Below are positions 17,886 through 27,977 of a stretch of 64,000 nucleotides of DNA, one piece after another. This stretch comes from Rhizobiaceae bacterium (lineage in GTDB: Bacteria; Pseudomonadota; Alphaproteobacteria; Rhizobiales; Rhizobiaceae). Position 1 is the first letter of the stretch, and the number at the start of each line of letters is the position of its first letter. The stretch is from assembly GCA_017643495.1 (NCBI GenBank), contig JAEPNK010000002.1, forward strand, positions 1,178,001-1,242,000, in the 5' to 3' direction. Below the pieces are notes generated by a model. It was given only the letters and a program-made list of their open reading frames with translations. It made no database searches and was not told where the DNA came from. The position numbers and the translations under genes are program-made.

Positions 17886-18863
17886 TTACTTGCGGTTCGA
17901 GCGAATGGCATGCTCCTTTTTGGCAGCCTTCTTGCGCTCTTTCTGCACTTCCTGGTCCGCTGCGATATGGTTTTCACCCCGACTTGAGGCAAGGTCGACC
18001 TGTTTTTGTCTTTCTTCAAACCGCTGGCGCTGTTTGTCGCTTTGCTTGTCATGACATTTCGGACAGGAAACCCCTTTCTGGTAGAGGGGTGACCGCTTGT
18101 CCTCTTCCGTGATCGGATGACGGCATGCATGGCAAAGATCATAGGGGCCCGGGACAAGGCCGGGGCCAACACTGACCCGTTGGTCAAAGACGAAACACTC
18201 TCCTTCCCACAGGCTTTCTTCCTCGGGAACGGTTTCCAGATATTTCAGTATCCCGCCCTTGAGATGGAAAACCTCTTCATATCCCTCTGCCTTCAGGAAG
18301 GATGTTGATTTCTCGCAGCGAATTCCCCCCGTACAAAACATCGCGATTTTCGGTTTCTTCAGGTTATCTGCCTGTTTGCGAAACCAGTCCGGAAATTCAC
18401 GAAAGCTGGTGGTTTTGGGATCAACAGCGCCTTTGAAAGTGCCGATTTCAACCTCGTAATCGTTGCGTGTATCGATCACCACAACATCCGGGTCCGAGAT
18501 CAGGGCATTCCAGTCTTCAGGCTCCACATATTCGCCTACGGCCCTGGTTGGACTGACACCCTCCACACCGAGTGTGACAATCTCTTTTTTCAGACGCACT
18601 TTCATCCGGTAGAAAGGGTTTTCTTCGGCAAAACTTTCCTTGTGCTCCAGCGGCGCAAGCCTCGGGTCGGAACGGATGTGATCAAGCAATGCATGAACCC
18701 CTTCCGGTTTGCCGGCAACCGTTCCGTTAATGCCTTCATCAGCAAGCAGGATCGTTCCCATAACCCCGTTTTCCACGGCACATTCCTGGATACGCCCCTG
18801 CAAATCCGCAAAGTCGGGGAGAGAAACAAAATGGTAAAATGCAGCCACTAGATAGTTGGACAT
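17886..18863 (-). CDS. trhO: tRNA uridine(34) hydroxylase, rhodanese-related
   Basis: A 325-residue YceA/TrhO protein. The N-terminal acylphosphatase-like domain (residues ~5-95, with [16 protein letters not shown]) precedes a rhodanese domain whose catalytic Cys177 is in [12 protein letters not shown], the TrhO signature. A C-terminal zinc-ribbon-like extension has CHACRHP and CPKC pairs. The enzyme makes 5-hydroxyuridine at the tRNA wobble position using oxygen, independently of prephenate. The ATG at 18863 has AGGA upstream; another ATG four codons earlier is possible. Confidence 0.92.
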   Translation of the reverse strand: MSNYLVAAFYHFVSLPDFADLQGRIQECAVENGVMGTILLADEGINGTVAGKPEGVHALLDHIRSDPRLAPLEHKESFAEENPFYRMKVRLKKEIVTLGVEGVSPTRAVGEYVEPEDWNALISDPDVVVIDTRNDYEVEIGTFKGAVDPKTTSFREFPDWFRKQADNLKKPKIAMFCTGGIRCEKSTSFLKAEGYEEVFHLKGGILKYLETVPEEESLWEGECFVFDQRVSVGPGLVPGPYDLCHACRHPITEEDKRSPLYQKGVSCPKCHDKQSDKQRQRFEERQKQVDLASSRGENHIAADQEVQKERKKAAKKEHAIRSNRK

Positions 18864-19023
18864 CGGATCGAACATTCCTGAATTCGGGATTTTGCCGCAA
18901 AATACAAGAAAACCCGCCGGATGCCACCGTTTTGTGGCGCCCCAAATTTTCTTTAACGCCTGTCTAGGAATTCCCGGAATTCTGATCCAGACTTGCTTGC
19001 ATGGCTAAGCGCGGTACTCGTAC

Positions 19024-19482
19024 ATGACCCTCGACGAAACGGACCTGAAAATCCTGCGCATCCTTCAGCAGGATGCTGACCGAAACATCTCGGACATAGG
19101 TGAAGCGGTGGGGCTTTCCCATACCCCTTGCTGGCGGCGCATCCGCAAACTTCAGGATAACGGGGTTATCACCGGCAAACATTCCCACCTCAACGCCGAA
19201 AAGGTCGGCCTTGATGTTTCGATCTTTGTTTTTGTCCGCCTCGACATACATTCATCTGAAGTTCTTGATACATTCGAAATTGCAACACGGGACATACCCG
19301 AGATCATGCAATGCTACACAATGAGTGGCGAATTTGATTACCTGTTGCGGGTGGTGGTTCCAACGGTGCGGGACTATGAGAAAACCGTCAAGGGCAAACT
19401 GCTCAAGCTTCCGCATGTCGGCGCCATGAATTCCCATTTTGCTTTGAATGAAATCAAGAATACTTCCTGCTTGCCAATTTAG
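19024..19482 (+). CDS. Lrp/AsnC family transcriptional regulator
   Basis: A 152-residue regulator with an N-terminal helix-turn-helix (LDETDLKILRILQQDADRN then IGEAVGLSHTPCWRRIRKLQ) and a C-terminal RAM ligand-binding domain (residues ~65-145, with CYTMSGEFDYLLRVVV). It lies 131 bases upstream of the indolepyruvate oxidoreductase gene on the same strand. Lrp-type proteins often control adjacent amino-acid catabolic genes, and aromatic or branched amino acids are plausible effectors. The regulatory link is inferred from position. Confidence 0.9.
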   Translation: MTLDETDLKILRILQQDADRNISDIGEAVGLSHTPCWRRIRKLQDNGVITGKHSHLNAEKVGLDVSIFVFVRLDIHSSEVLDTFEIATRDIPEIMQCYTMSGEFDYLLRVVVPTVRDYEKTVKGKLLKLPHVGAMNSHFALNEIKNTSCLPI

Positions 19483-19613
19483 GTTATTCTCCTAACTGGC
19501 AAGGGCTTTCTGAACTAAGAACCTATCTTGCCCTGCGTATGGCTAAAATTTTGAACTGCAATTTCAGTCCAGTTGCTCCATACTTGGAAGGTACATGTAC
19601 GAGGAGGAATGAA

Positions 19614-22600
19614 ATGGGAGACAGCAGCCCGATTACGGATATGAAACTCGGCGACGCCATCAGCCTGGAAGACAAATACACTGCCACGGATGGCAAGGTT
19701 TTCATGAACGGCACGCAGGCACTGGTCCGGCTGCCGCTGGTTCAGATGCGCAGGGACAGGGCTGCCGGGCACAATACAGGTGCCTTTATTTCCGGATACC
19801 GTGGTTCTCCTATTGGCGCCTACGATTTTGCACTTCACCAGGCAAAAAAGCACCTCGACAAGGAAGGGGTGGTATTCCAGCCCGGCCTCAACGAGGATTT
19901 GGCTGCCACAGCAGTTTGGGGAAGCCAGCAGATTGATACATCCCCGCTTGCCAACAAGGATGGTGTAGTCGGCTTCTGGTACGGCAAGGGCCCCGGCGTT
20001 GATCGTTCCGGCGATGTATTCAAGCATGCAAACTCTGCGGGCACGTCTCCTCTGGGTGGTGTTCTTGCTTTTGCCGGTGATGACCACAATGCGAAATCAT
20101 CGACCATCGCACACCAGTCCGACCACACATTCATGGCATCACTCATGCCAATGTTGTTTCCATCCAGTGTTCACGAGTTTGTTGAACTTGGACTGCTTGG
20201 CATAGCAATGTCGCGCTATTCCGGGTTGTGGTGCGGTTTCAAGGTAATTTCGGACACGATCGAGACAACCGGTGTCGTTGACCTTGCAGGAGAGAAACGC
20301 CAGTTTGTCCTGCCGGAAGATTTCGACATGCCGCAAGGTGGTCTCAACCTGCGCTGGCCGGATGCCATTCTTGAGCAGGATGAACGGCTGGTTGAGAAAA
20401 AGGGCTATGCTGCCATTGCCTTCGCCCGTGCCAACAAGGTGGATCACGTTGTATTCGATTCAAAAAAGGCGCGGTTCGGGATTGTTGCGTCCGGCAAGGC
20501 CTATGAAAACGTTCGCGAAGCGCTGCGCCAGCTCGGTATCGATGAAAAGGTGGCCGAGCGGATCGGACTTCGTCTTTACAAGGTCCGCATGCCGTGGCCA
20601 CTGGAGCCCGAAGGCATAAGGAAATTTTCCGAAGGCCTGGAAGAGGTTCTCGTTATCGAAGAACGCCGCGAGATCATCGAAAACCAGATCAAGCAACAAT
20701 TGTTCAACTGGCGGGAGGATGTCCGTCCGAGAATTGTCGGAAAATTCGATCACAAGGACAATCACATCCTGCGGCTCAACGAGGAAATGACTGCCGGTGT
20801 AGCCGTACGCGCAATTTCCTCCCGCCTGCTCACCTTCGACCTGCCGGACGGGCTTGCCGGAAGAATAGCGCAAAAACTTGCCTACTATGAAGAACGTGCA
20901 ACTGTTCGCCAGAACCATGAAGCAGCAGTGACCCGTACCGCGCATTTCTGCTCCGGTTGTCCGCACAATACGTCAACAAAGGTTCCGGAAGGCAGCCGCG
21001 CCATGGCCGGTATCGGTTGTCATTTCATGTCCGTCTGGATGGACCGCAACACGGAAACCTTCTCGCATATGGGTGGAGAAGGAGCGAGCTGGATTGGCCT
21101 CTCCAATTTCACAGACGAGGATCACGTCTTCGCAAATCTTGGCGACGGAACCTATTTCCACTCAGGGCTGATGGCAATTCGTGCCGCCATCGCATCAGGC
21201 GTCAACATCACCTACAAGGTACTGTTCAATGATGCCGTGGCCATGACCGGCGGGCAGACTCACGACGGTCCCCTCAGCCCTCCCACAATTTCGCACCAGT
21301 TGAAGGCGGAAGGTGTAAAGGAAATCTGGCTGATCTCGAATGAACCGGAACGCTATTCGCAGTCGCAACTGGCCGAAGGTGTGAAGATACGTTCCCGCGA
21401 TCACATCGAGGAAGTCCAGAAACATCTTCGCACGGTCAAGGGATGTACAGCGATCATCTATGACCAGACCTGTGCAGCCGAACTTAGAAGGCGACGCAAA
21501 CGCGGCCTGGCTCCCGACCCGGACAAGCGTGCATTCATCAACCCCCTGGTTTGCGAAGGTTGTGGTGACTGCTCCGTACAATCCAATTGTATTTCCATCG
21601 AACCGCTTGAAACCGAGTTCGGGCGCAAGCGGACAATCAACCAGTCCTCCTGCAACAAGGACTTTTCCTGCGTTGAGGGTTTCTGCCCATCCTTTGTGAC
21701 GGTTCATGGCGGAAGCTTGCGGAAACCGGAATTGCCGGAACTTGACGCAAGTGACCTGCCCGCACCCAAAACACCAAAGCTTGACGACGTCTACAATGTG
21801 GCGATCACCGGCGTCGGTGGCACCGGCGTTCTTACCATCGGCGCGATATTGGGAATGGCTGCACATGTACAACGCAAGGCAGCACTGCTTCTCGACATGG
21901 CCGGTCTTGCACAAAAAGGCGGAGCAGTGCTCAGCCATGTCCGTCTTGCACCAACGCCTGACCTCGTGACCGCACCGCAAATTGTAACTGGTGAAGCAGA
22001 CCTCCTGCTTGCCGCTGACACAGTCGTTGCCAGCTCCAAGGATTCGATTGCCCTGTTCAGTACCGAAAACACGGTTGGTGTGCTCAACACCCACCTGAAC
22101 CCGGTTTCAAACTTCATTTTCGATCGCGACTATGATTTCCGTGAGCAGAACACGATCAACTCCATCAAGCAGAACGTCAAACCGGAGCCGCACCTTGTTG
22201 ACTTCACCAAGCTTGCCGAAACCGTATGTGGGGACTCAATTGCCACAAACATCATGATGATCGGCTATGCAGTACAGCAAGGCCTTGTCCCGCTTACGCC
22301 GGAATCAATTGAGCGGGCAATCGAACTGAATGCGGTTGCTGTTAAGGCCAACAAGCGGGCCTTTGCCTGGGGCAGGCGGTTTGCCGCCAACCCGCAGGAA
22401 GCAAGTGACATTCTCGAACAGCTACGCCCTGCAGCTGTCGAGCCCGATACACTTGAGCAGATTGTCGACAAACGTGCCGACTTCCTCAAGGGTTATCAGG
22501 ACGAGGCATATGCCAACCGGTATCGCGAGTTCGTGAAACAGGTGGAAACCGCAGAAGCCGCAATAGGCAAAAAGCGTGACCTGACCAATGCAGTAGCCCG

Positions 22601-23129
22601 GAACCTCTTCAAACTGATGTCATACAAGGACGAGTATGAAGTTGCCCGGCTTTACACGAATGGCGAGTTTGAAAAACAGATCGCCAAGACCTTTGATGGT
22701 GATTTCACGCTCAATTATCACCTGGCACCTCCCATATTCGGTGGCGGCAAGAAGCCGAACGGACGCCCCCGCAAACGTGCCTTCGGACCGTGGATGCTTC
22801 CAATGTTCCGTTTCCTTGCCAAATTCAAGGGCTTGCGAGGGGGACCGCTTGATATCTTCGGATATTCCGGCGAACGGCGCATGGAGCGAAAACTGATTGA
22901 TGATTACCGCGACATGGTCACCGGACTTTTGTCACGCCTTTCGGCTGAAAACCATCACTTTGCCGTAGCACTGGCACGCATTCCGGACGATATACGCGGC
23001 TTCGGCCCGGTCAAGGAACAGGCTGTTGAACAGGCCAGAAAGAAGCAAACAGAACTTCTCACCCAGTTCGACAAACCAAAAGCTGCTGCAAGCGGTGGCA
23101 AGTTGCCTGAAGCAGAACCGGCCGAATAA
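19614..23129 (+). CDS. Indolepyruvate ferredoxin oxidoreductase, single-chain fusion
   Basis: The ATG at 19614 follows GAGGAGG and is preferred to the longer frame; 1171 residues result. The alpha-type pyrimidine-binding part is N-terminal, followed by the ThDP-binding part with CSGCPHN (near 445) and a GDG segment (near 509). A 4Fe-4S region follows at ~645-690 (CEGCGDCSVQSNC and later Cys). The beta/gamma catalytic domain comes next (ITGVGGTGVLTIG near 728) and a DUF6537-like C-terminus closes it. It oxidatively decarboxylates aryl or branched 2-oxo acids to acyl-CoA. Bacterial fused forms of this size are known from aerobic alphaproteobacteria. Confidence 0.92.
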   Translation: MGDSSPITDMKLGDAISLEDKYTATDGKVFMNGTQALVRLPLVQMRRDRAAGHNTGAFISGYRGSPIGAYDFALHQAKKHLDKEGVVFQPGLNEDLAATAVWGSQQIDTSPLANKDGVVGFWYGKGPGVDRSGDVFKHANSAGTSPLGGVLAFAGDDHNAKSSTIAHQSDHTFMASLMPMLFPSSVHEFVELGLLGIAMSRYSGLWCGFKVISDTIETTGVVDLAGEKRQFVLPEDFDMPQGGLNLRWPDAILEQDERLVEKKGYAAIAFARANKVDHVVFDSKKARFGIVASGKAYENVREALRQLGIDEKVAERIGLRLYKVRMPWPLEPEGIRKFSEGLEEVLVIEERREIIENQIKQQLFNWREDVRPRIVGKFDHKDNHILRLNEEMTAGVAVRAISSRLLTFDLPDGLAGRIAQKLAYYEERATVRQNHEAAVTRTAHFCSGCPHNTSTKVPEGSRAMAGIGCHFMSVWMDRNTETFSHMGGEGASWIGLSNFTDEDHVFANLGDGTYFHSGLMAIRAAIASGVNITYKVLFNDAVAMTGGQTHDGPLSPPTISHQLKAEGVKEIWLISNEPERYSQSQLAEGVKIRSRDHIEEVQKHLRTVKGCTAIIYDQTCAAELRRRRKRGLAPDPDKRAFINPLVCEGCGDCSVQSNCISIEPLETEFGRKRTINQSSCNKDFSCVEGFCPSFVTVHGGSLRKPELPELDASDLPAPKTPKLDDVYNVAITGVGGTGVLTIGAILGMAAHVQRKAALLLDMAGLAQKGGAVLSHVRLAPTPDLVTAPQIVTGEADLLLAADTVVASSKDSIALFSTENTVGVLNTHLNPVSNFIFDRDYDFREQNTINSIKQNVKPEPHLVDFTKLAETVCGDSIATNIMMIGYAVQQGLVPLTPESIERAIELNAVAVKANKRAFAWGRRFAANPQEASDILEQLRPAAVEPDTLEQIVDKRADFLKGYQDEAYANRYREFVKQVETAEAAIGKKRDLTNAVARNLFKLMSYKDEYEVARLYTNGEFEKQIAKTFDGDFTLNYHLAPPIFGGGKKPNGRPRKRAFGPWMLPMFRFLAKFKGLRGGPLDIFGYSGERRMERKLIDDYRDMVTGLLSRLSAENHHFAVALARIPDDIRGFGPVKEQAVEQARKKQTELLTQFDKPKAAASGGKLPEAEPAE

Positions 23130-23150
23130 TCCGAACCGGATCTGTTGTAA

Positions 23151-23178
23151 AACCGGCCTCTGGCCGGTTTTTCTTTTT
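23151..23178 (+). terminator. Intrinsic terminator after indolepyruvate oxidoreductase
   Basis: AACCGGCC-TCT-GGCCGGTT is a perfect 8-bp stem followed by TTTCTTTTT, 22 bases after the stop. Confidence 0.9.
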
Positions 23179-23249
23179 GCACCCCTTAAAAACCTGCTTC
23201 GACAAGCGCATATCAGGAGCCTGTCGAACAAGCAGTCGAGGAAATCTAC

Positions 23250-25292
23250 ATGTCTAATCCGCTTCTCCAGTCATGGGCCACACCTTTCGAACTCCCGCCT
23301 TTCGGTGAGATTGAAGCGGAGCATTTTCGTCCGGCTTTTGACAAGGCCCTGGAAGAAGGCATGTCCGAGGTCAACGCAATTGCGCAGAACGCCGACGAAC
23401 CGACATTCGCAAACACCATTGAAGCACTGGAAATGGCCGGCGATCTCCTGAACCGGGTTGCGTCTACATTTTACAATCTGACAGGCGCGCATACCAACAG
23501 TGAGTTGCAGGAAATCGAACGTGAAATGGCACCAAGGCTGGCCGACTATTCCTCACGTATCATGCTCAATGCGCAACTGTTCCGGCGTATTGATACGCTT
23601 CATGAAAAACGTGAATCCCTTGGACTTGATGCTGAACAATTGCGCGTTCTTGAACGCACCCATTCCAATTTTGTTCGCGCCGGCGCAAATCTCAAGGGAG
23701 CAGACCGCGAGCGCATGGCCGAAATCCTGAAGCAACTGGCAACGCTTGGCACACGGTTTTCACAAAATGTTCTGGCCGATGAGAAAGAATATGAGCTGGT
23801 ACTGGAAACAGAAGAAGAACTCGCGGGGTTACCGGACTTTCTGGTGGATGCCGCTGCCAATGCCGCTCATGAACGCGGCCATGAGGGCAAACACCTCATA
23901 ACCCTGTCACGTTCACTGATTGAACCGTTTCTGCAATTCTCTTCACGACGCGATCTGCGCGAAAAGGCATTCAAGGCATGGATTGCCCGCGGAGAAAACG
24001 GCGGCGAAACTGACAATCGCGCAATCATCAGGGAAACCCTTGAGCTTCGCGAAGAACGCGCGAAACTTCTCGGCTTTGAAACATTTGCCCATTTCAAGCT
24101 CGACAACCAGATGGCAAAAACCCCCGAAGCCGTTCGGGAATTGCTGACGAACGTCTGGTCACCGGCCAAGAAGCGCGCCAGCGAAGAAGCAGCCCAACTT
24201 CAAAAACTTGCCAACAGCCAGGGTGAGAATTTTGATATTGCCGCCTGGGACTGGCGCTATTATTCCGAACAGGTGCGCAAAAGCGAACATGATCTGGATG
24301 AAGCTGAACTCAAGCCCTATCTCCAGCTCGACAAGATGATTGAAGCTGCTTTTGCCACGGCCGGCAAACTTTTTGGCCTGAAGTTTGAAGAACTTTCCGG
24401 CATGCCAAAATACCATCCGGATCTGCGCATCTTTGAAGTTACGAACGAAGCTGGCAAGCATGTCGCCATCTTTATCGGTGATTACTTCGCAAGGGCTTCA
24501 AAACGCTCCGGGGCATGGATGAGCAATTTCCGGGCGCAACAGAAACTGAAGGCAGACATCAGGCCGGTAATCGTCAACGTCATGAATTTTGCAAGGGGTG
24601 CAAAGGACCAGGCAACCCTGCTGACCTTTGACGATGCACGCACACTGTTTCACGAGTTCGGCCATGCCCTGCACGGCATGCTCTCGGACGTAACCTATCC
24701 GTCAGTTTCGGGAACAAGTGTTGCCAGGGATTTTGTCGAGCTTCCTTCCCAGCTTTTCGAGCATTGGCTTGGCGAACAGGAAATCATCTCGGAATATGCC
24801 GTCCATTACAAAACAGGCAAACCGATGCCGCAATCCCTGATAGACAAGCTTCGTGCTGCCGAAACATTCAACCAGGGATTTGCCACTGTTGAATATGTTG
24901 CCTCAGCATTGGTCGATCTCGAATTGCACACAATGCCTGCAGACAAGATTGAAGATATCGTGGCAACCGAGACGGACATTCTGGACCATCTCGACATGCC
25001 TAAGCAGATCACCATGCGCCATCGCACACCACATTTTGCACATGTCTTTTCGGGTGACGGCTACTCATCCGGCTATTATTCCTACATGTGGTCGGAAGTC
25101 ATGGATGCAGATGCATTTGAAGCATTTCGCGAAACAGGAAACAGCTTCGACAAGCAAACCGCGAGCCGTTTGCTTGAAAACATCTATTCGGCCGGTGGAA
25201 GTCGTGACCCCGCAGAACTCTATGAGGCGTTCAGGGGAAAAATGCCGACCATTGATGCATTGCTGCAAGGACGGGGACTGGGCGCTGCCTGA
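23250..25292 (+). CDS. M3 family zinc metallopeptidase (oligopeptidase A / dipeptidyl carboxypeptidase type)
   Basis: A 680-residue thimet-oligopeptidase-family protein. The zinc motif HEFGH lies at 468-472, with the third ligand Glu in the FVELPSQLFEHW segment ~25 residues later, and the GYSSGYYSYMWS substrate loop near 610. The length matches bacterial PrlC/Dcp (~680). It is a cytoplasmic enzyme that trims short peptides, including cleaved signal peptides. No signal peptide is seen. It is alone between a terminator and the converging LacI-type gene. Confidence 0.92.
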   Translation: MSNPLLQSWATPFELPPFGEIEAEHFRPAFDKALEEGMSEVNAIAQNADEPTFANTIEALEMAGDLLNRVASTFYNLTGAHTNSELQEIEREMAPRLADYSSRIMLNAQLFRRIDTLHEKRESLGLDAEQLRVLERTHSNFVRAGANLKGADRERMAEILKQLATLGTRFSQNVLADEKEYELVLETEEELAGLPDFLVDAAANAAHERGHEGKHLITLSRSLIEPFLQFSSRRDLREKAFKAWIARGENGGETDNRAIIRETLELREERAKLLGFETFAHFKLDNQMAKTPEAVRELLTNVWSPAKKRASEEAAQLQKLANSQGENFDIAAWDWRYYSEQVRKSEHDLDEAELKPYLQLDKMIEAAFATAGKLFGLKFEELSGMPKYHPDLRIFEVTNEAGKHVAIFIGDYFARASKRSGAWMSNFRAQQKLKADIRPVIVNVMNFARGAKDQATLLTFDDARTLFHEFGHALHGMLSDVTYPSVSGTSVARDFVELPSQLFEHWLGEQEIISEYAVHYKTGKPMPQSLIDKLRAAETFNQGFATVEYVASALVDLELHTMPADKIEDIVATETDILDHLDMPKQITMRHRTPHFAHVFSGDGYSSGYYSYMWSEVMDADAFEAFRETGNSFDKQTASRLLENIYSAGGSRDPAELYEAFRGKMPTIDALLQGRGLGAA

Positions 25293-25308
25293 CGAGCGTC
25301 AACCAGTC

Positions 25309-26343
25309 TCAACCTGCGATCCGTGCTGTTGAGCCGCGCTTCTTGAGCACCAGTTCGATTGCCAGATTGGGCGGGTTTGGCATCATGCCGGTTTCACACA
25401 TTGTGAGCAGCGTATCGGCTGCCAGCCGCCCTATCCTTCTGGCTGGCAGACGAACTGTTGTCAGCCCGGGCTCCATGTGCTCCGAGCCACGGAAATCCCC
25501 GATTCCGGCCACCGAAACATCCCGGGGCAGGGACAGACCCAACCCCTGGCAGGCATAGACGACCCCGTGCGCAATCACATCATTGCAACAAAGAATGGCA
25601 CTGGGCCGGTTATCCCTGAGAAGCGGTTCGGCAAATGCCTTGCTTTCCCCGATGTCATAGGGACAGGAAAGCAGCCTGTCTGGCGCAATGGTAATCCCGT
25701 TCTGACCGGCTGTTTCCAACGCACCCTTTAACCGGTCGCGAGCCCGGTCATTTGTGCCTGTCTCAGGAAACAGCAATGCGATATCCCGGTGACCAAGGTC
25801 AACCAGATGCTGCATGACCAGTGAGCCCGCTTTCCTATTGTCGGCACCAATGCACGGCAGTGGCGCGTCCTCCTGATAGTTCCAGATTGAGATAACCGGC
25901 ACATCGCGTTGTTCCAGCATGTTGAAGGGGACGGTATCATGATCGAAACCGACCAGCGCCACACCGTCAATCCTGCGCTCCAGCAACGAGCGTACAATTG
26001 CCGTTTCCAGAGCCAGGTCATATCCGTGGGCAGCAATGAGCATGGTTCGTTCATGCTCCTGAAGCCTTGTCGAAAAAGCCTCGATCATTTCCGAAAAGAT
26101 GGCATTGTCGATAGTGGGAACAATCAACCCGAATGTACCCGAGAAGCCGTGATGCATGGTTCCCGCCATGCGGTCGCGGATGTAACCCAGGTCCTGCGCG
26201 GCCTCCTCAATCCGTTTTCGTGTAACCGGACGAACAACATCAGGGGCATTGTAAAACCGCGAAACGGTAGCCGGGGACACACCTGCACGCTTGGCGACAT
26301 CCAGAATTCCGGGCGCTCCTTTTCTTGACCGGGCCTGTTTCAT
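25309..26343 (-). CDS. LacI-family transcriptional regulator
   Basis: A 344-residue LacI-type repressor. The helix-turn-helix (ILDVAKRAGVSPATVSRFYN) with the hinge helix lies at ~12-65, and the periplasmic-binding-like effector domain follows. The start at 26343 has GGAGGA five bases away, while the longer frame has none. It is divergent from the tctABC-aldehyde dehydrogenase genes, and a LacI-type operator lies between them, so it very probably regulates that operon. Effector unknown. Confidence 0.9.
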   Translation of the reverse strand: MKQARSRKGAPGILDVAKRAGVSPATVSRFYNAPDVVRPVTRKRIEEAAQDLGYIRDRMAGTMHHGFSGTFGLIVPTIDNAIFSEMIEAFSTRLQEHERTMLIAAHGYDLALETAIVRSLLERRIDGVALVGFDHDTVPFNMLEQRDVPVISIWNYQEDAPLPCIGADNRKAGSLVMQHLVDLGHRDIALLFPETGTNDRARDRLKGALETAGQNGITIAPDRLLSCPYDIGESKAFAEPLLRDNRPSAILCCNDVIAHGVVYACQGLGLSLPRDVSVAGIGDFRGSEHMEPGLTTVRLPARRIGRLAADTLLTMCETGMMPNPPNLAIELVLKKRGSTARIAG

Positions 26344-26384
26344 GTATTTCCTCCGCCCGTCAGAATAGACGCAAATTTTCAAAA

Positions 26385-26398
26385 TGAAAACGTTTGCA
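26385..26398. promoter_or_regulatory. LacI-type operator between the regulator and tctABC
   Basis: TGAAAACGTTTGCA is a near-perfect palindrome centred on the CG step, the hallmark of LacI-family operators. It lies 41 bases upstream of the regulator start and 67 upstream of tctA, so one site could control both genes. The surrounding DNA is AT-rich, as expected for a promoter. Confidence 0.75.
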
Positions 26399-26465
26399 TT
26401 TTTGTTTTCATGCCTTAGCGTCGGTCAACGTTGCGATTGTTTACTGTTGGGAGGCAGATGAGGCC

Positions 26466-27977
26466 ATGGAGTTTCTGGCCTATTTCGGAGGCGTTTTCGA
26501 ACCACTATCATTGTTGCTGCTGATTGGAGGAACGGTCGGCGGACTGATTCTCGGTGCCACACCGGGCCTGTCCCCCACCATGGCAGTCGCATTGCTCATT
26601 CCATTCACATTCCACCTTTCACCAACCCAGGGGCTGATCCTGCTTGGTGCTGCATATACCTCTACCGTGGCAGGAGGTGCAGTCAGCGCAATCCTGCTGA
26701 AAATTCCCGGTGCACCGGCAAACATTGCCACTTCGCTGGACGGTAATGCGATGGCAAAAAATGGTGAGGGAGCACGTGCCCTTCATCTCTCTTTCCTGTC
26801 CTCGGGGATTGGCGGCGTAACCGGTGTAATGCTGTTGATCTTCCTCACACCCGTTCTTGCCAGCTGGGCACTTGAGTTCGGCCCGTCGGAACTGTTCTGG
26901 ATCTCCATACTTGGGGTTACGGTCATTGGATCACTTGATTCAAAATCCTTTGTGAAAGGCCTGCTGTCGGGATGTATCGGCTTGTGGCTTTCGACCATCG
27001 GTTACGATGACAACCTGGGTGTTCCAAGATTCATCTTCTCCGACTCGCTGACCGGCGGGATCAACATCATTGCCGCCCTGATTGGCCTTTTTGCCATACC
27101 TCAGGTGCTCGACATGTTCTCGAAAGGCAGGCAGTCGCGTGACATCGAGCAGATCGAGGTGCCGAAGCACCCGATCAGCAAGTCTGTGGGCGAATTGCGG
27201 CGCTCGGGTCGCGCCCTGTCGATCGGCACGATCATTGGCAGCATCATTGGCCTGATACCAGGAGTTGGCGGGCAGATCGCCGGACTGGTTGCTTATGACC
27301 AGTCCCGGAAGTTTTCTTCACAAAGAGAGAAGTTCGGAACAGGTCATGGTGAAGGAGTGATTGCTGCAGAATCTGCAAACAATGCGATGGTTGGGCCATC
27401 ACTTGTTCCCCTTCTCACCCTTTCAATTCCCGGCAGCCCGACTGCAGCCGTCCTGCTTGGCGGCTTGCTGATACACGGCATTTTCCCGGGATCAGACCTG
27501 TTTGAAAAACATCCGGACGTTGCATGGACCTTTATCAACTCCATGCTGATCGGTCAGATCCTGATGGTTATTTTCGGCATCTATACCGCTGCATGGGCGG
27601 CACGCATTGCAAGGGCACCCATGCCGATCATGGCCGCAGCCGTGATGGTACTCGCCCTGTTCGGTTCCTATTCGGTTCAGCAATCCATGGGCGATGTATA
27701 CATCATGCTGTCGCTGGGCATCGGCATGTATTTCCTAGAGAAGTTCGGCTTTTCCGCCGCACCGCTGGTACTGGGCCTTATTCTTGGTCCCATTGCAGAA
27801 GCAAACTTCATTCAAGGCTCCCTGATTGCCAATGCACAGAACGGGCCGTTCGAATACTTCATGACCGGCACGCTCAACGTCCTGCTGATCACTCTGGTGG
27901 TCGTGTCCATCGCGTACAGTTTCTGGTCCAACATGATCCAGGGACGGACAAGCACCCTTGCAGAGGAGGCTGGCTGA
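26466..27977 (+). CDS. tctA: Tripartite tricarboxylate transporter large permease
   Basis: A 503-residue protein with about a dozen hydrophobic segments and the TctA hallmarks GATPGLSPTMAVALL and SALLLKIPG-like (here AILLKIPGAPANIATSLDG). The second repeated half has LIPGVGGQIAGLVAYDQ. The start at 26466 is preceded by GGGAGG; the upstream in-frame ATG lies inside the operator and is rejected. TTT transporters move carboxylates, including sulfolactate in some halophiles, with a periplasmic binding protein. The stop overlaps tctB. Confidence 0.92.
   Translation: MEFLAYFGGVFEPLSLLLLIGGTVGGLILGATPGLSPTMAVALLIPFTFHLSPTQGLILLGAAYTSTVAGGAVSAILLKIPGAPANIATSLDGNAMAKNGEGARALHLSFLSSGIGGVTGVMLLIFLTPVLASWALEFGPSELFWISILGVTVIGSLDSKSFVKGLLSGCIGLWLSTIGYDDNLGVPRFIFSDSLTGGINIIAALIGLFAIPQVLDMFSKGRQSRDIEQIEVPKHPISKSVGELRRSGRALSIGTIIGSIIGLIPGVGGQIAGLVAYDQSRKFSSQREKFGTGHGEGVIAAESANNAMVGPSLVPLLTLSIPGSPTAAVLLGGLLIHGIFPGSDLFEKHPDVAWTFINSMLIGQILMVIFGIYTAAWAARIARAPMPIMAAAVMVLALFGSYSVQQSMGDVYIMLSLGIGMYFLEKFGFSAAPLVLGLILGPIAEANFIQGSLIANAQNGPFEYFMTGTLNVLLITLVVVSIAYSFWSNMIQGRTSTLAEEAG

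Noticed and set aside
21195-22094. A 299-codon open frame on the minus strand
   Set aside because: Antisense to the centre of the indolepyruvate oxidoreductase, including its Fe-S region; a shadow frame.
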